25,232 bases of DNA from Clostridiales bacterium (GTDB lineage Bacteria > Bacillota > Clostridia > Christensenellales > Aristaeellaceae). A program made the translations under genes and the position numbers. Shown piece after piece: positions 1-7,506 of the stretch. How positions within the stretch are numbered: position 1 is the first letter of the stretch; every line of letters starts with the position of its first letter. A model generated the notes under the pieces. It had not been told where the DNA came from and made no database searches. It saw only the letters and a program-made list of their open reading frames with translations. Where the stretch lies: NCBI GenBank assembly GCA_004556545.1, contig SFGO01000061.1, forward strand, positions 1 to 25,232. Reading direction: 5' to 3'.

Positions 1-262
1 GGGCAGGCTTACCCCTTGAAAGGTAAAATGGTTTCTGTGACTGGACTGTTTTGCCGCTTAAATGAAAGAAGGCTTTTGCTTTCCTCACGGTCGGCGTGGA
101 GCATACGCAGCCCTTGCAGGGATTCTGCTTCCGTCACAGTCGACGGCGGGCAGGCTTACCCATTGAAAGGTAAAATGGTTTCTGTGACTGGACTGCTTTG
201 CCGCTTAAATGAAAGAAGGCTTTTGCTCCTCCGCAGTTGGCGGCGAACAGGCTTACCCCTTG
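1..262. repeat. 80-bp direct repeat pair plus a partial third copy
   Basis: Positions 1-80 and 148-227 are nearly identical 80-bp copies (I see two differences). Both open with GGGCAGGCTTACCC and close with GAAAGAAGGCTTTTGCT. A third, partial copy (CAGGCTTACCCCTTG) lies near 248-262. Each complete copy on the right is preceded by a GGCGG-like tail. The unit period is 147 bp, then about 97 bp. No start codon with a ribosome binding site or protein family is visible, so I read this as non-coding repeat DNA. The array may continue to the left of the window. Confidence 0.75.
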
Positions 263-289
263 CAGGTTGGGATGGATTGCTGCATAGAA

Positions 290-486
290 CCGCACCAGAC
301 CCGCGAGCCGCGAGGCCTGTCGCCGAGCGGCGGTCTGAATCGGCCGCCAAACAGGGAGCCATGCCAGACCCGCGAGCCGTGGCACCTGTCGTGCCACGGC
401 GGTAAAACCCCGGCCAACTGGCATGTCTCCCGAGCACCCTGCGCGCCTACGGCGCGCAGTCCGGGGTCAAGGGGCACTGCCCCTTG
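290..486 (-). repeat. Structured hairpin repeat cluster, left (two copies)
   Basis: Two copies of a dispersed structured repeat, here in minus orientation. The fuller copy has hairpin A at 439-459 (CTGCGCGCC, loop TAC, GGCGCGCAG), a conserved linker at about 400-438, and hairpin B at 377-399 (CCGTGGCAC, loop CTGTC, GTGCCACGG). A partial second copy at about 294-332 has a hairpin B with different stem bases (GCCGCGAGGC and GCCGAGCGGC around the same CTGTC loop). A further 8-bp hairpin, CAAGGGGC-ACT-GCCCCTTG, sits at 468-486, touching the stop codon of the neighbouring gene. The same family recurs at 19622-19850. The cluster lies immediately 3' of the minus-strand M20-like gene. Confidence 0.8.
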
Positions 487-1758
487 TTAGACGGAGAGCA
501 TGGAGCGGAAGAATTGGACGGCGGTTTGGAGGTTGGGGTCGGTGACGGTGCATAGACCGGAGAGGGCTTCTTCGCCGGTGACTAGGAAGGGCGAGAAACG
601 GTAGACCTCGTCCCACGCGGCGGCATAGAAACGGCTGTCCGTGATGAAGGGGCAAAGACAGGGCGCGATGACCGCCCGCTCGAACTGAATTTCAATGGCG
701 GTTTCCAGCGCATCCCACGCTTCGCCGCCGGAAGCGCTCAGACGGCTGTGTTCGTATTCCACCTGCGTTTGAAATTGCAGGGCCGGATCCTTCAGCCGGC
801 GGCGCAGACGCTGCCGGAACCGGGCCGTCTTCTGGCCGGGAATGACCGTCTGCCGGAAGCGCAGCTCGCCTCGGCGGGCTGGGGAAGCCGGTTCGCCGTA
901 GGCCGCCAGATGGTAGACCGTCAGCTCCGACAGGAAAAACTGGTGGAAGACCGAACGCCCGTGCCAGCGGCAGCGCAGCAGCGGGAAAAACAGCCCGGGA
1001 TGCAGCATGATCGCCCGCTTGAAAAAGCCGGGCGTTTTGCGGCCGATGGCTTCCAGCATCCGGCGGCTGGCCGTGCAGAGAGACGCCTGCCGGGGCCGTC
1101 GGGTCAGACGCGCGCCGCCCTGCAATAGCAGCGCCGCCGGATCATCTCCGCGTGCGGTCTGCTCCGCTTCCACCTGCCCCATCAGAAGCCCCTTTTCCGC
1201 AACGCCGATCAGCGCCAGAGGCACGTTCGCGGGCAGATAGCTTCGGAAGGACTCCATCGTCGCGTAGCCGCCGTAGTCCAGCACAAAGCAGGGCTTGATG
1301 TTCAGCTTTTGCAGATAGTCCGCCATGGCCCGGGCGCCTTCGGCCCCGCTGAGACCGTCCATGCTCAGTGCCAAAAACAAATCGCCCCCCGGACGGTAGC
1401 CGTCCCGGAGAAGCTCCTCCAGCGCTTCCAGCAGCGCCACCACATGCGCCCGGCTCATGGGCACGCTCAGGGGAATGTCCGGCACGTTGGGCATAAACGG
1501 CGTGGCCTGCCCGTCGGGCACGTCCAGATGCCCGGTGAAAATCAGCGGGTCGGTGATGCTGGCTCCCTGCAGGTGCAATAGAACGCTCCCCTTGGGGAAG
1601 CGCTCCTGTTTGGTTTTGGAAAAGACCAGCGGATAGCATTCCCTGAGTAACCCCATGGCCTCGTCGGCCTTCTGCTCGTCATAGCTGCCGTAGGCGCTCA
1701 GACGGCACAGGGCTTCCCGGGCACGGTCGTAGTTCAGGGGGGCCAAAAATTCACTCAT
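487..1758 (-). CDS. Degenerate M20-family (PM20D1/CPS1-like) metallopeptidase homologue
   Basis: A 423-residue protein resembling M20 zinc peptidases of the carboxypeptidase S / PM20D1 branch. Seen: the first metal-site motif GHLDVP at residues 76-81, the FVLDYGG strand near 158-164, and the C-terminal TDSRFY...VYRFSPF block near 370-391. Not seen: the bridging Asp of the usual G-x-x-D-x-K-G segment (here VPMSRAH, about 99-105), or the catalytic Glu-Glu (here SMDGLSGAEGA at 132-142 where the family has DEEVSGxxGA). Hydrolase activity is therefore doubtful; it may be a pseudoenzyme or use altered metal chemistry. The ATG has a GGAGG site 6 nt upstream. It is the last gene of a minus-strand run with the CvpA-like and DUF5711 genes. 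The reading frame is intact, so it is not a simple broken gene. Confidence 0.75.
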   Translation of the reverse strand: MSEFLAPLNYDRAREALCRLSAYGSYDEQKADEAMGLLRECYPLVFSKTKQERFPKGSVLLHLQGASITDPLIFTGHLDVPDGQATPFMPNVPDIPLSVPMSRAHVVALLEALEELLRDGYRPGGDLFLALSMDGLSGAEGARAMADYLQKLNIKPCFVLDYGGYATMESFRSYLPANVPLALIGVAEKGLLMGQVEAEQTARGDDPAALLLQGGARLTRRPRQASLCTASRRMLEAIGRKTPGFFKRAIMLHPGLFFPLLRCRWHGRSVFHQFFLSELTVYHLAAYGEPASPARRGELRFRQTVIPGQKTARFRQRLRRRLKDPALQFQTQVEYEHSRLSASGGEAWDALETAIEIQFERAVIAPCLCPFITDSRFYAAAWDEVYRFSPFLVTGEEALSGLCTVTDPNLQTAVQFFRSMLSV

Positions 1759-1860
1759 GGCGTACCTCCGAAAAACAAAAAATCAAAAATGAAAAATCAA
1801 AATAAGAAAAATGAGAAAAAGGAAGAGGGAAAAACCCCTCGCCCCTTTTGCAGAATGCCT

Positions 1861-2574
1861 TTACAGTTTTCGGTTCATGATGGACACAATCAGGCCGCTT
1901 TCGGAGAAGGATTTGGCCAGCACGCTCTGATCGGCCAGCGTGCGGAAGTCTTCGATGGGGATCACGCTTTCCAGAAGGGGCAGCACGGTAAAGCAGACGT
2001 AGCACAGCAGCACGCCCACCAGAAAGCCGAACGCGCCTCCCGCCAGCCAGTCCAGATGCTTGAGCACCGGGAAACGGAACACGGCCCGCACCAGATTGAT
2101 GAGGATATGCACCACGATAAAGCAGGCCACGAAGCACAGAAGGAAGCACAGCACATTGATGGACACGCTCAGAATGGTCTGGTTCACGTAGTCGCCCACG
2201 TTGGTAGCCAGACTGCCCAGCGGACGGAACACCTGCGCCGACAGGTTGTGCTGCAGAAGGGTGTCGATGGGGGTGGGCAGGTTGGCCTTCTGCACCACCT
2301 GCGTAATGGCGTCCCCGGCCAGCCCGCTGACCGCCTGACTGCTCAGGTCCAGGTCGCCCAGAAGGCTCTGGGAATCCGTATAGGTGGAGATCATGCGGGT
2401 GATGTCGGTATTGGAGGCGACGATATCCGCCAGATGGGGGTAGAGCAGAAACGACCCTACAATGGACAGAAGGCTTCCGCCCAAACTCAGCACCGACTGG
2501 ATAAAGCCCCGGTACAGGCCGAAAAGCACGCAGATCAGAATGATGGCAAGGGCTGCGAAATCAATGGGATTCAG
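1861..2574 (-). CDS. CvpA-family membrane protein, probable CTG start
   Basis: A 237-residue membrane protein of the CvpA family (colicin V production-type proteins, often near peptidoglycan or cell-envelope genes; function not settled). The N-terminus reads (M)NPIDFAALAIILICVL and runs on into FGLYRGFIQS, matching the family's first membrane segment, followed by further hydrophobic segments in the middle and C-terminal thirds. Start: the first in-frame ATG/GTG is GTG at 2529, which would remove half of the first membrane helix and lacks a ribosome binding site. CTG at 2574 restores the family N-terminus and has GGAGG 8 nt upstream; an in-frame TGA lies two codons before it. An ATG at 2583 is in another frame, stops after six codons and is only 1 nt from the GGAGG. 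A sequencing indel here is the alternative explanation. Confidence 0.8.
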   Translation of the reverse strand: MNPIDFAALAIILICVLFGLYRGFIQSVLSLGGSLLSIVGSFLLYPHLADIVASNTDITRMISTYTDSQSLLGDLDLSSQAVSGLAGDAITQVVQKANLPTPIDTLLQHNLSAQVFRPLGSLATNVGDYVNQTILSVSINVLCFLLCFVACFIVVHILINLVRAVFRFPVLKHLDWLAGGAFGFLVGVLLCYVCFTVLPLLESVIPIEDFRTLADQSVLAKSFSESGLIVSIMNRKL

Positions 2575-2647
2575 GCTTCATTCCTCCTTTGAAAAAGAGC
2601 GGTGATAGAGCGGTCCAAAACGATGAAAAAGCGGAAGAGCAGGAAGG

Positions 2648-3790
2648 TCACACGCCGCTGATCAGATTGCCCCGGGGCAGCGTCAGCACATAAACGTCTT
2701 CGCCGCAGGCCACAATGATGCGACCGTCGCTGAGGGTATCCACCAGCCGGGTGGCCTCGCCGGGCAGGGGCAGGTCGAAGGTGGTGAACCGGCTGTCGTT
2801 CAGCCCGGCCCGCAGAAGCTGGGTGGCGGACAGGGCGTAAATGGTGCGGTTCCATACCGTAGCGCCGATGCAGCTGGCGGGCAGGCTGTAGCGCTTGTCC
2901 ACGCTGGAGCCGGAGATCAGCCGCAGCTCCCGGATGTCGTAAATGCTGTCGGACTGGGAGGTCGGGCTGAAAAGCATCAGGGCGTTGCCCCGCTCGGGAA
3001 TTTCATCATCCAGAAGCCGCCAGCCGTACACCAGCACGCTCTGAGCCGTATCCTCGGTGCCCCGGTAGTTGAAGGCCCGCATCTTGCGGGTGTTGATGAC
3101 CCGCAGGGTGCCGTTGTCGTAAAGCACCCGGTAGGTGATGTTCTCGCCCAGGGAGACCTCGCCGGTGTTCATCTTGCCCACCTCGAAGGTGTTGAGGATG
3201 CTGTTGGCGGCGGTGCCGTACACATCCAGCGCCAGCGTCCACAGATACTCGCCGTTGGGGCCGTAGAAGCCCAGATCCAGCAGGATCAGATTTTTGTACG
3301 CGTCGGCCTCCTCGTCCATGTGAGCGCCGGTCAGGTCCTTCACCAGCAGGCGGGGCGTGTCGCTTTCGCCCACCACCGCACCCAGATACTGCTTGCCGAT
3401 GCGGCAGAACTGCACTTCCTCGCCCAGATTGTCGTTGTAGCTGGAATTGCCGTTCTGATCCAGAATATAGACCGTGGAGCCGACCCACGCGGCGATATGC
3501 TCGCCGTCGCAGTCAAAGCCCGCGTTGGCTCCCAGCTGAAAAGACCAGCGCACCGCGCCCGTGGCGCTCATGCAGTGAATGCTCATGCCGTCGTAATACA
3601 GCACGGAATGGCCGAAGGCCTTGATGTTTTCATCGTAGGGGCAGGGCAGGCGGCTGGCGGTGATGCCGGTGGTCTGACCATCCTGCACAAGGGACAGAAT
3701 CCCCCACGTCAGCAGGCCTGCCGCGGCCAGCACGGCGATCAGGATCAGCGTCGCTTTGCCCCGGCTCATTCTCGTTTGCTTTTTCAGCAT
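2648..3790 (-). CDS. DUF5711-family membrane-anchored protein
   Basis: A 380-residue protein: a basic N-terminus, one membrane segment (about residues 12-35, LILIAVLAAAGLLTWGIL), then a long extracellular region rich in short beta-strand blocks (VLYYDGMSIHCMSATG, VYILDQNG, LLVKDLTG, LRVINTRKM) that read like a beta-propeller. This matches the DUF5711 proteins common in Clostridia, whose role is unknown. The ATG at 3790 has an AAAGG site about 9 nt upstream; the open frame continues further 5' but without family-like sequence. First gene of the minus-strand run toward the CvpA-like and M20-like genes, downstream of a strong promoter at 3908-3936. The leader contains a GCCGCC/GGCGGC inverted repeat just before the ribosome binding site. 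Confidence 0.8.
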   Translation of the reverse strand: MLKKQTRMSRGKATLILIAVLAAAGLLTWGILSLVQDGQTTGITASRLPCPYDENIKAFGHSVLYYDGMSIHCMSATGAVRWSFQLGANAGFDCDGEHIAAWVGSTVYILDQNGNSSYNDNLGEEVQFCRIGKQYLGAVVGESDTPRLLVKDLTGAHMDEEADAYKNLILLDLGFYGPNGEYLWTLALDVYGTAANSILNTFEVGKMNTGEVSLGENITYRVLYDNGTLRVINTRKMRAFNYRGTEDTAQSVLVYGWRLLDDEIPERGNALMLFSPTSQSDSIYDIRELRLISGSSVDKRYSLPASCIGATVWNRTIYALSATQLLRAGLNDSRFTTFDLPLPGEATRLVDTLSDGRIIVACGEDVYVLTLPRGNLISGV

Positions 3791-3907
3791 GGCGGCAACC
3801 TTTCTTCCGCCGCCTCCCCCAAAAAAGACGAAAGGGCGGCGCGGTTTCTTGCAATCAATCAAATTTGAAAAATTCGAAAACCCGGAAATTCGAAATTTTC
3901 CATTGTT

Positions 3908-3936
3908 ATTATATCCCTGCACGGGAAAGGATGCAA
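3908..3936 (-). promoter_or_regulatory. Housekeeping-type promoter for the DUF5711 operon
   Basis: On the minus strand TTGCAT (3931-3936) and TATAAT (3908-3913) are separated by exactly 17 bp: a perfect -10 and a 5/6 -35. Expected start of transcription is near 3901, giving a leader of about 110 nt before the ATG at 3790. The leader carries repeated TTCGAA motifs. Confidence 0.8.
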
Positions 3937-3960
3937 GTGTTCGCCTTTCGGCGCTTTCTG

Positions 3961-3969
3961 TGTTATACT
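3961..3969 (+). promoter_or_regulatory. Extended -10 promoter for the gtrA-flippase-uvrC operon
   Basis: TGT-TATACT: a -10 hexamer with an upstream TGn extension; no convincing -35. It lies 48 nt before the GtrA-like ATG and is divergent from the minus-strand promoter at 3908-3936. Confidence 0.55.
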
Positions 3970-4016
3970 GATCCTGTTTTGCTAATGCAATCATTTTGGG
4001 AAAGAAGGCTGGAATC

Positions 4017-4478
4017 ATGTCCGAAAAACACAGCGCCCGGGCCGAAGCATGGCAGGCCGTCAAGTTCACTCTTTTCTCCGCCAGCGCGGGCATCATTCAG
4101 TTGGTCAGCTTTGAGCTGCTTTCCAAGGCGCTGAAGCTGCCCTACTGGGGAAGCTACCTGACGGCGCTTTGCCTGAGCGTTTTGTGGAACTTCACCTTCA
4201 ACCGCCGCTATACCTTCCGCAGCGACGCCAGCGTGCCCCGGGCCATGGGGCTGGTGGCGCTGTTCTACGCGGTGTTCACGCCCCTTTCTACCTGGGGCGG
4301 CAGCGCCCTGACCAACGCGGGCTGGAACGAGGATCTGGTGCTGATCTTCACCATGCTCCTCAATTTCGTGCTGGAATTTCTGTACCAGAAGTTCGTGGTC
4401 TACCGCAACCTGACGGATACCAACGACGTGGCCAAACGGGCCAGAGAAAAAGAGCAGGAAAAAGAGAAAGCATGCTGA
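4017..4478 (+). CDS. GtrA-like family membrane protein
   Basis: A 153-residue protein with four hydrophobic segments (roughly residues 17-35, 45-60, 78-96 and 105-128) and the GtrA hallmarks: an N-terminal VKFTLFSASAGIIQL segment, the WNFTFNRRYTF block, and a C-terminal FLYQKFVVYR block. GtrA-type proteins are thought to help move lipid-linked sugars across the membrane in cell-surface polysaccharide pathways. ATG 4017 was chosen because the seven upstream codons from TTG 3996 add nothing family-like. The tail is highly charged (KRAREKEQEKEK). It begins the plus-strand run with the flippase-like gene, uvrC and the dehydrogenase, but is separated from the next gene by a repeat element. Confidence 0.85.
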   Translation: MSEKHSARAEAWQAVKFTLFSASAGIIQLVSFELLSKALKLPYWGSYLTALCLSVLWNFTFNRRYTFRSDASVPRAMGLVALFYAVFTPLSTWGGSALTNAGWNEDLVLIFTMLLNFVLEFLYQKFVVYRNLTDTNDVAKRAREKEQEKEKAC

Positions 4479-4498
4479 AAATAAAAAGCAATCCAAAA

Positions 4499-4590
4499 GG
4501 GAAGGTGCAGGAGGCGCAGCCTCCTGAGCCCCTGAGCCTTGCGCCGCAGCACGTTTTCCAAAAGCAGCGTTCAGCGGCAAGGTTTTGAAG
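4499..4590 (+). repeat. Intergenic GCAGGAGGC-hairpin repeat (copy 1)
   Basis: Contains CAGGAGGC-GCA-GCCTCCTG, an 8-bp perfect hairpin, followed by GAGCCCCTGAGCCTTGCG and CCGCAGCAC. The same module order recurs at 14685-14760 (CAGGAGGC-ACT-GCCTCCTG, then GCCCCTAACCCTTGTG and CCGCAGCAC), so this is a dispersed repeat inserted between the GtrA-like and flippase-like genes. Confidence 0.65.
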
Positions 4591-4626
4591 AAAAAAGAGA
4601 AAGAGAAAGAAGAAAGAAGCGAAGCA

Positions 4627-5595
4627 ATGAAGCTGCCTAAGAATTGGAAGAAGCTCCTCTCCATGGCGCTGTTTGTGGTGCTGGTAGGTCTGCTGGGCTG
4701 GTATGTATACCGCCACTGGGACGAAATGAGCGGCCTGCTCACGCTGGACGGGCACACGGTCACGCTGCTGATTTTATTTGCCCTGTGCGGCTGTGTGATG
4801 AACTGCGTATACCACCGCATTATTTTAAGCGTGTACGACGTTCCGCTGGATCTGGTGGACTGGATGGGTGTGGTGTTCGTGGCCAACGCCATCGCCTATG
4901 TGCTGCCCATGCGGGCCGACCTGATTTTTTCCGCCACGTATTACAAGCGGGCCAAGGGGCTGGCGTATGTGAAAAGCGTCAGCATGGCGGCCGGGAACGT
5001 GGTGTTCGGCGTGATGTTTGCCCTTTTGCAGATGCTGGCGGCGCTTCTTTGCGCGGGTTTTCTGAACGGCCAGTGGCCCCTGCTTCTGTGGGCGGTGCTG
5101 GGCGTGGGCGCCGCGGGCGTCATCGTGTTTCTGTGGCTGGCCCTTCGGCTGGAAGATCATCAGCCTGCCTTCGTCCGGAACCATAAGCTGCTCCGGGACG
5201 TGATCACCGGCTTCAACGCCCTTCTGCGCAGCCGGAAGATGCTGCGTCAGCTGCTTCTGTGCCTGATCGTCAACAACGTCTTCCAGATCCTTCTGTATAT
5301 GGAGTGCTTCCGGGCGGTGGGCATGCCCTCGCCGTTTCATCAGGTGCTTCTGTACAACAGCCTGAGCTGGCTGAGCACGGTTCTGAGCATCGTTCCGGGC
5401 AACATCGGCCTGAAGGAAGCCGTGCTGGGCGTGGCGGCCAGTCAGATGGGCGCCCTATTCCAGAGCGGCGTAGCGGCCTCGCTGATGCAGCGGGCGGCGG
5501 TGATGATCGTCTATCTGGTGATGGGGCTGGCGTTTGCGTGGCCTGTCTGGCGGCGGTATACCCGCGGAAAGAAGGAAGAGCTTCCCCATGAATGA
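4627..5595 (+). CDS. Lysylphosphatidylglycerol synthase/flippase-like (UPF0104) membrane protein
   Basis: A 322-residue integral membrane protein of the family that includes the flippase domain of MprF and AglD-type proteins. Seen: a first membrane segment at about residues 10-27 (LLSMALFVVLVGLLGWYV), several further hydrophobic helices, and the conserved C-terminal block LSIVPGNIGLKEAVLG, equivalent to the family P-G-x-x-G-x-x-E motif. There is no aminoacyltransferase domain, so a transport or flippase role is more likely than lipid lysylation; substrate unknown. ATG 4627 is preferred over TTG 4585, whose extra 14 residues are a Lys/Glu run. The Shine-Dalgarno is weak. The stop overlaps the uvrC start by 8 nt, indicating translational coupling. 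Confidence 0.8.
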   Translation: MKLPKNWKKLLSMALFVVLVGLLGWYVYRHWDEMSGLLTLDGHTVTLLILFALCGCVMNCVYHRIILSVYDVPLDLVDWMGVVFVANAIAYVLPMRADLIFSATYYKRAKGLAYVKSVSMAAGNVVFGVMFALLQMLAALLCAGFLNGQWPLLLWAVLGVGAAGVIVFLWLALRLEDHQPAFVRNHKLLRDVITGFNALLRSRKMLRQLLLCLIVNNVFQILLYMECFRAVGMPSPFHQVLLYNSLSWLSTVLSIVPGNIGLKEAVLGVAASQMGALFQSGVAASLMQRAAVMIVYLVMGLAFAWPVWRRYTRGKKEELPHE

Positions 5596-7450
5596 CATTT
5601 TGCAGGAAAAGATCCGGCTCCTGCCGGAAAGCCCGGGCTGCTACATCATGAAAAGCGGCGGGGAGATCATCTACGTGGGCAAGGCCGTCAACCTGAAAAA
5701 CCGGGTGCGGCAGTATTTTCACGGCAGCCACACCCCCAAGGTAGCGGCCATGGTCAGCCGGGTGGATGATTTCGACCTGATGCTGTGCCAGACCAATCTG
5801 GAAGCCCTGACGCTGGAATGCAACCTCATCAAGAAGCACAAGCCCTTCTACAATATTCTTTTGAAGGACGACAAGCACTATCCCTATCTGCGCATCGACT
5901 TTCACGAGCATTATCCCCGGCTGACGCTGGCCCGGCGGATGGACAGCCATGACGGCGCCAAGTACTTCGGGCCTTATATCGGGGCTACGGCGGTGCGGCA
6001 GGTGATGGACGAGGTGCGGCGGTTCTTCCCCCTGCGCACCTGCAGCCTGACCTTGCCCCTGAAATCGCCCAGGCGGCCCTGCATGCACCATCAGGTGGGC
6101 GAATGCAAGGCCCCCTGCGCGGGCCTGATCTCCGAAGAAGACTATGCCGCCATCCTAAAGCGGGTGGTGGCCTTCCTCAACGGCGACAGCCGGGAGCTGG
6201 TGTTCGAGCTGCAAAAGGAAATGATCGCCGCCAGCCAGCGGATGGAGTACGAACGCGCCGCCGAGCTGCGGGACAAGCTCTATGATATTCAGGGATTGAT
6301 GGAACGCCAGCACGCCATTCAGACGAAAGATGTGGAGCAGGATGTGCTGGCCGTGGCGCTGAACGAGCAGGACGCCATGGTGCAGCTGACCCACATCCGG
6401 GGCGGACGCATGGAAGAAGGGCGCTCCATTCTGATGGAGGGCTGCGGCGGCGAAGAGCCCGCCCAGATCCTGAGCCAATTCCTGACCCAGTATTACGACG
6501 ACGAGCATCTGATTCCCCGCAACGTGCTGGTGCAGACCCTTCCCGAGCCGGTGAACGAACTGGAAGAGTGGCTCCGGCTGCGCAAGGGCGGCGCGGTCAC
6601 ACTGACCGTGCCCCAGCGGGGCGACAAGCTGGAGCTGGTCAAGCTGGCGCAGAAGAACGCCCAGAACGCGCTGGATCATCACTACCAAAGCGAGCAGGTC
6701 AAATACATGCGCACCACGCTGGCCATGAAGGAGCTGATGGAGGCTCTTCACCTGCCCAATCTGCCCCGGCGCATCGAGGGCTACGATATTTCCAACACGC
6801 AGGGCATTTTAAGCGTGGCCAGCATGGTGGTGTTCGAGGGAGGCATGCCCGCCAAAAAGGAATACCGTCACTTCCGTATCAAGACCGTGGAGGGAGCCAA
6901 CGACTTTGCCTCCATGGCGGAAGTCATCGGGCGGCGCTTCACCCACGGCCTGCAGGAAAAGCACGAGCGGGAGGAGCAGGGCCTGCCCGGGCCGGGCGGG
7001 CGCTTCTCCACCCTGCCGGACGTGGTGCTCATCGACGGCGGCCCGGAGCAGCTTTTGTTCGCTCACCGGGCCATGGAAGAAGCGGGAGCCAGCGTGCCCA
7101 TGTTCGGCCTGGCCAAGCGATTTGAAGAAATCTACCTGCCCGGAAAGCCCGACCCCATCGTGCTGGACCGGCGCTCCAACGCCCTGCATCTGGTGCAGTA
7201 CGTCCGCGACGAGGCTCACCGCTTCGGCATCACCCACCACCGGGCCCTTCGCGGCAAAAACAGCATCCAGAGCGAGCTGAGTTCCATCGAGGGCATCGGC
7301 CCCAAGCGCCAGACGGAGCTGATCCGCCATTTCAAGAGCGTGAAGGCCGTCTTTAGCGCCACGGAGGACGAGCTTTGTCAGGTGGAAGGCATCAGCAAGG
7401 AAATGGCCCGCCGCATTCTGGAACACGGGCGGCCCAAAATCGAAGAATAA
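5588..7450 (+). CDS. uvrC: UvrABC system protein C (excinuclease subunit)
   Basis: A 620-residue protein; usual length for UvrC. It makes both incisions around damaged DNA bound by UvrA-UvrB in nucleotide excision repair. Domains in order: GIY-YIG nuclease (PGCYIMKSGGEIIYVGKAVNLKNRV, residues 16-40, begins it), a UvrB-binding UVR coiled segment near 205-240 (ASQRMEYERAAELRDKLYDIQ), the RNase H-like endonuclease half (EGYDISNTQG; PDVVLIDGGPEQL) and a C-terminal helix-hairpin-helix pair (SIEGIGPKRQTELI; VEGISKEMARRIL). A Cys-rich GECKAPCAG segment lies between the first two domains. ATG 5588 follows a GGAAGAG-type site and overlaps the preceding gene by 8 nt. Confidence 0.97.
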   Translation: MNDILQEKIRLLPESPGCYIMKSGGEIIYVGKAVNLKNRVRQYFHGSHTPKVAAMVSRVDDFDLMLCQTNLEALTLECNLIKKHKPFYNILLKDDKHYPYLRIDFHEHYPRLTLARRMDSHDGAKYFGPYIGATAVRQVMDEVRRFFPLRTCSLTLPLKSPRRPCMHHQVGECKAPCAGLISEEDYAAILKRVVAFLNGDSRELVFELQKEMIAASQRMEYERAAELRDKLYDIQGLMERQHAIQTKDVEQDVLAVALNEQDAMVQLTHIRGGRMEEGRSILMEGCGGEEPAQILSQFLTQYYDDEHLIPRNVLVQTLPEPVNELEEWLRLRKGGAVTLTVPQRGDKLELVKLAQKNAQNALDHHYQSEQVKYMRTTLAMKELMEALHLPNLPRRIEGYDISNTQGILSVASMVVFEGGMPAKKEYRHFRIKTVEGANDFASMAEVIGRRFTHGLQEKHEREEQGLPGPGGRFSTLPDVVLIDGGPEQLLFAHRAMEEAGASVPMFGLAKRFEEIYLPGKPDPIVLDRRSNALHLVQYVRDEAHRFGITHHRALRGKNSIQSELSSIEGIGPKRQTELIRHFKSVKAVFSATEDELCQVEGISKEMARRILEHGRPKIEE

Positions 7451-7506
7451 CGGATAAAACGGGAAGGGGCATGTCCCCTGCCCGCTGAAAAGGAGGAAAT
7501 CATTTC

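Noticed and set aside
1..227. Possible CRISPR array
   Set aside because: The repeat unit is 80 bp with only two full copies and one fragment, spacing is irregular, and there are no cas genes.
16..490. Open frames of 60-130 codons on both strands across the left repeat cluster
   Set aside because: They lie over direct and inverted repeats, have no ribosome binding site and match no family; repeat DNA of high GC stays open by chance.
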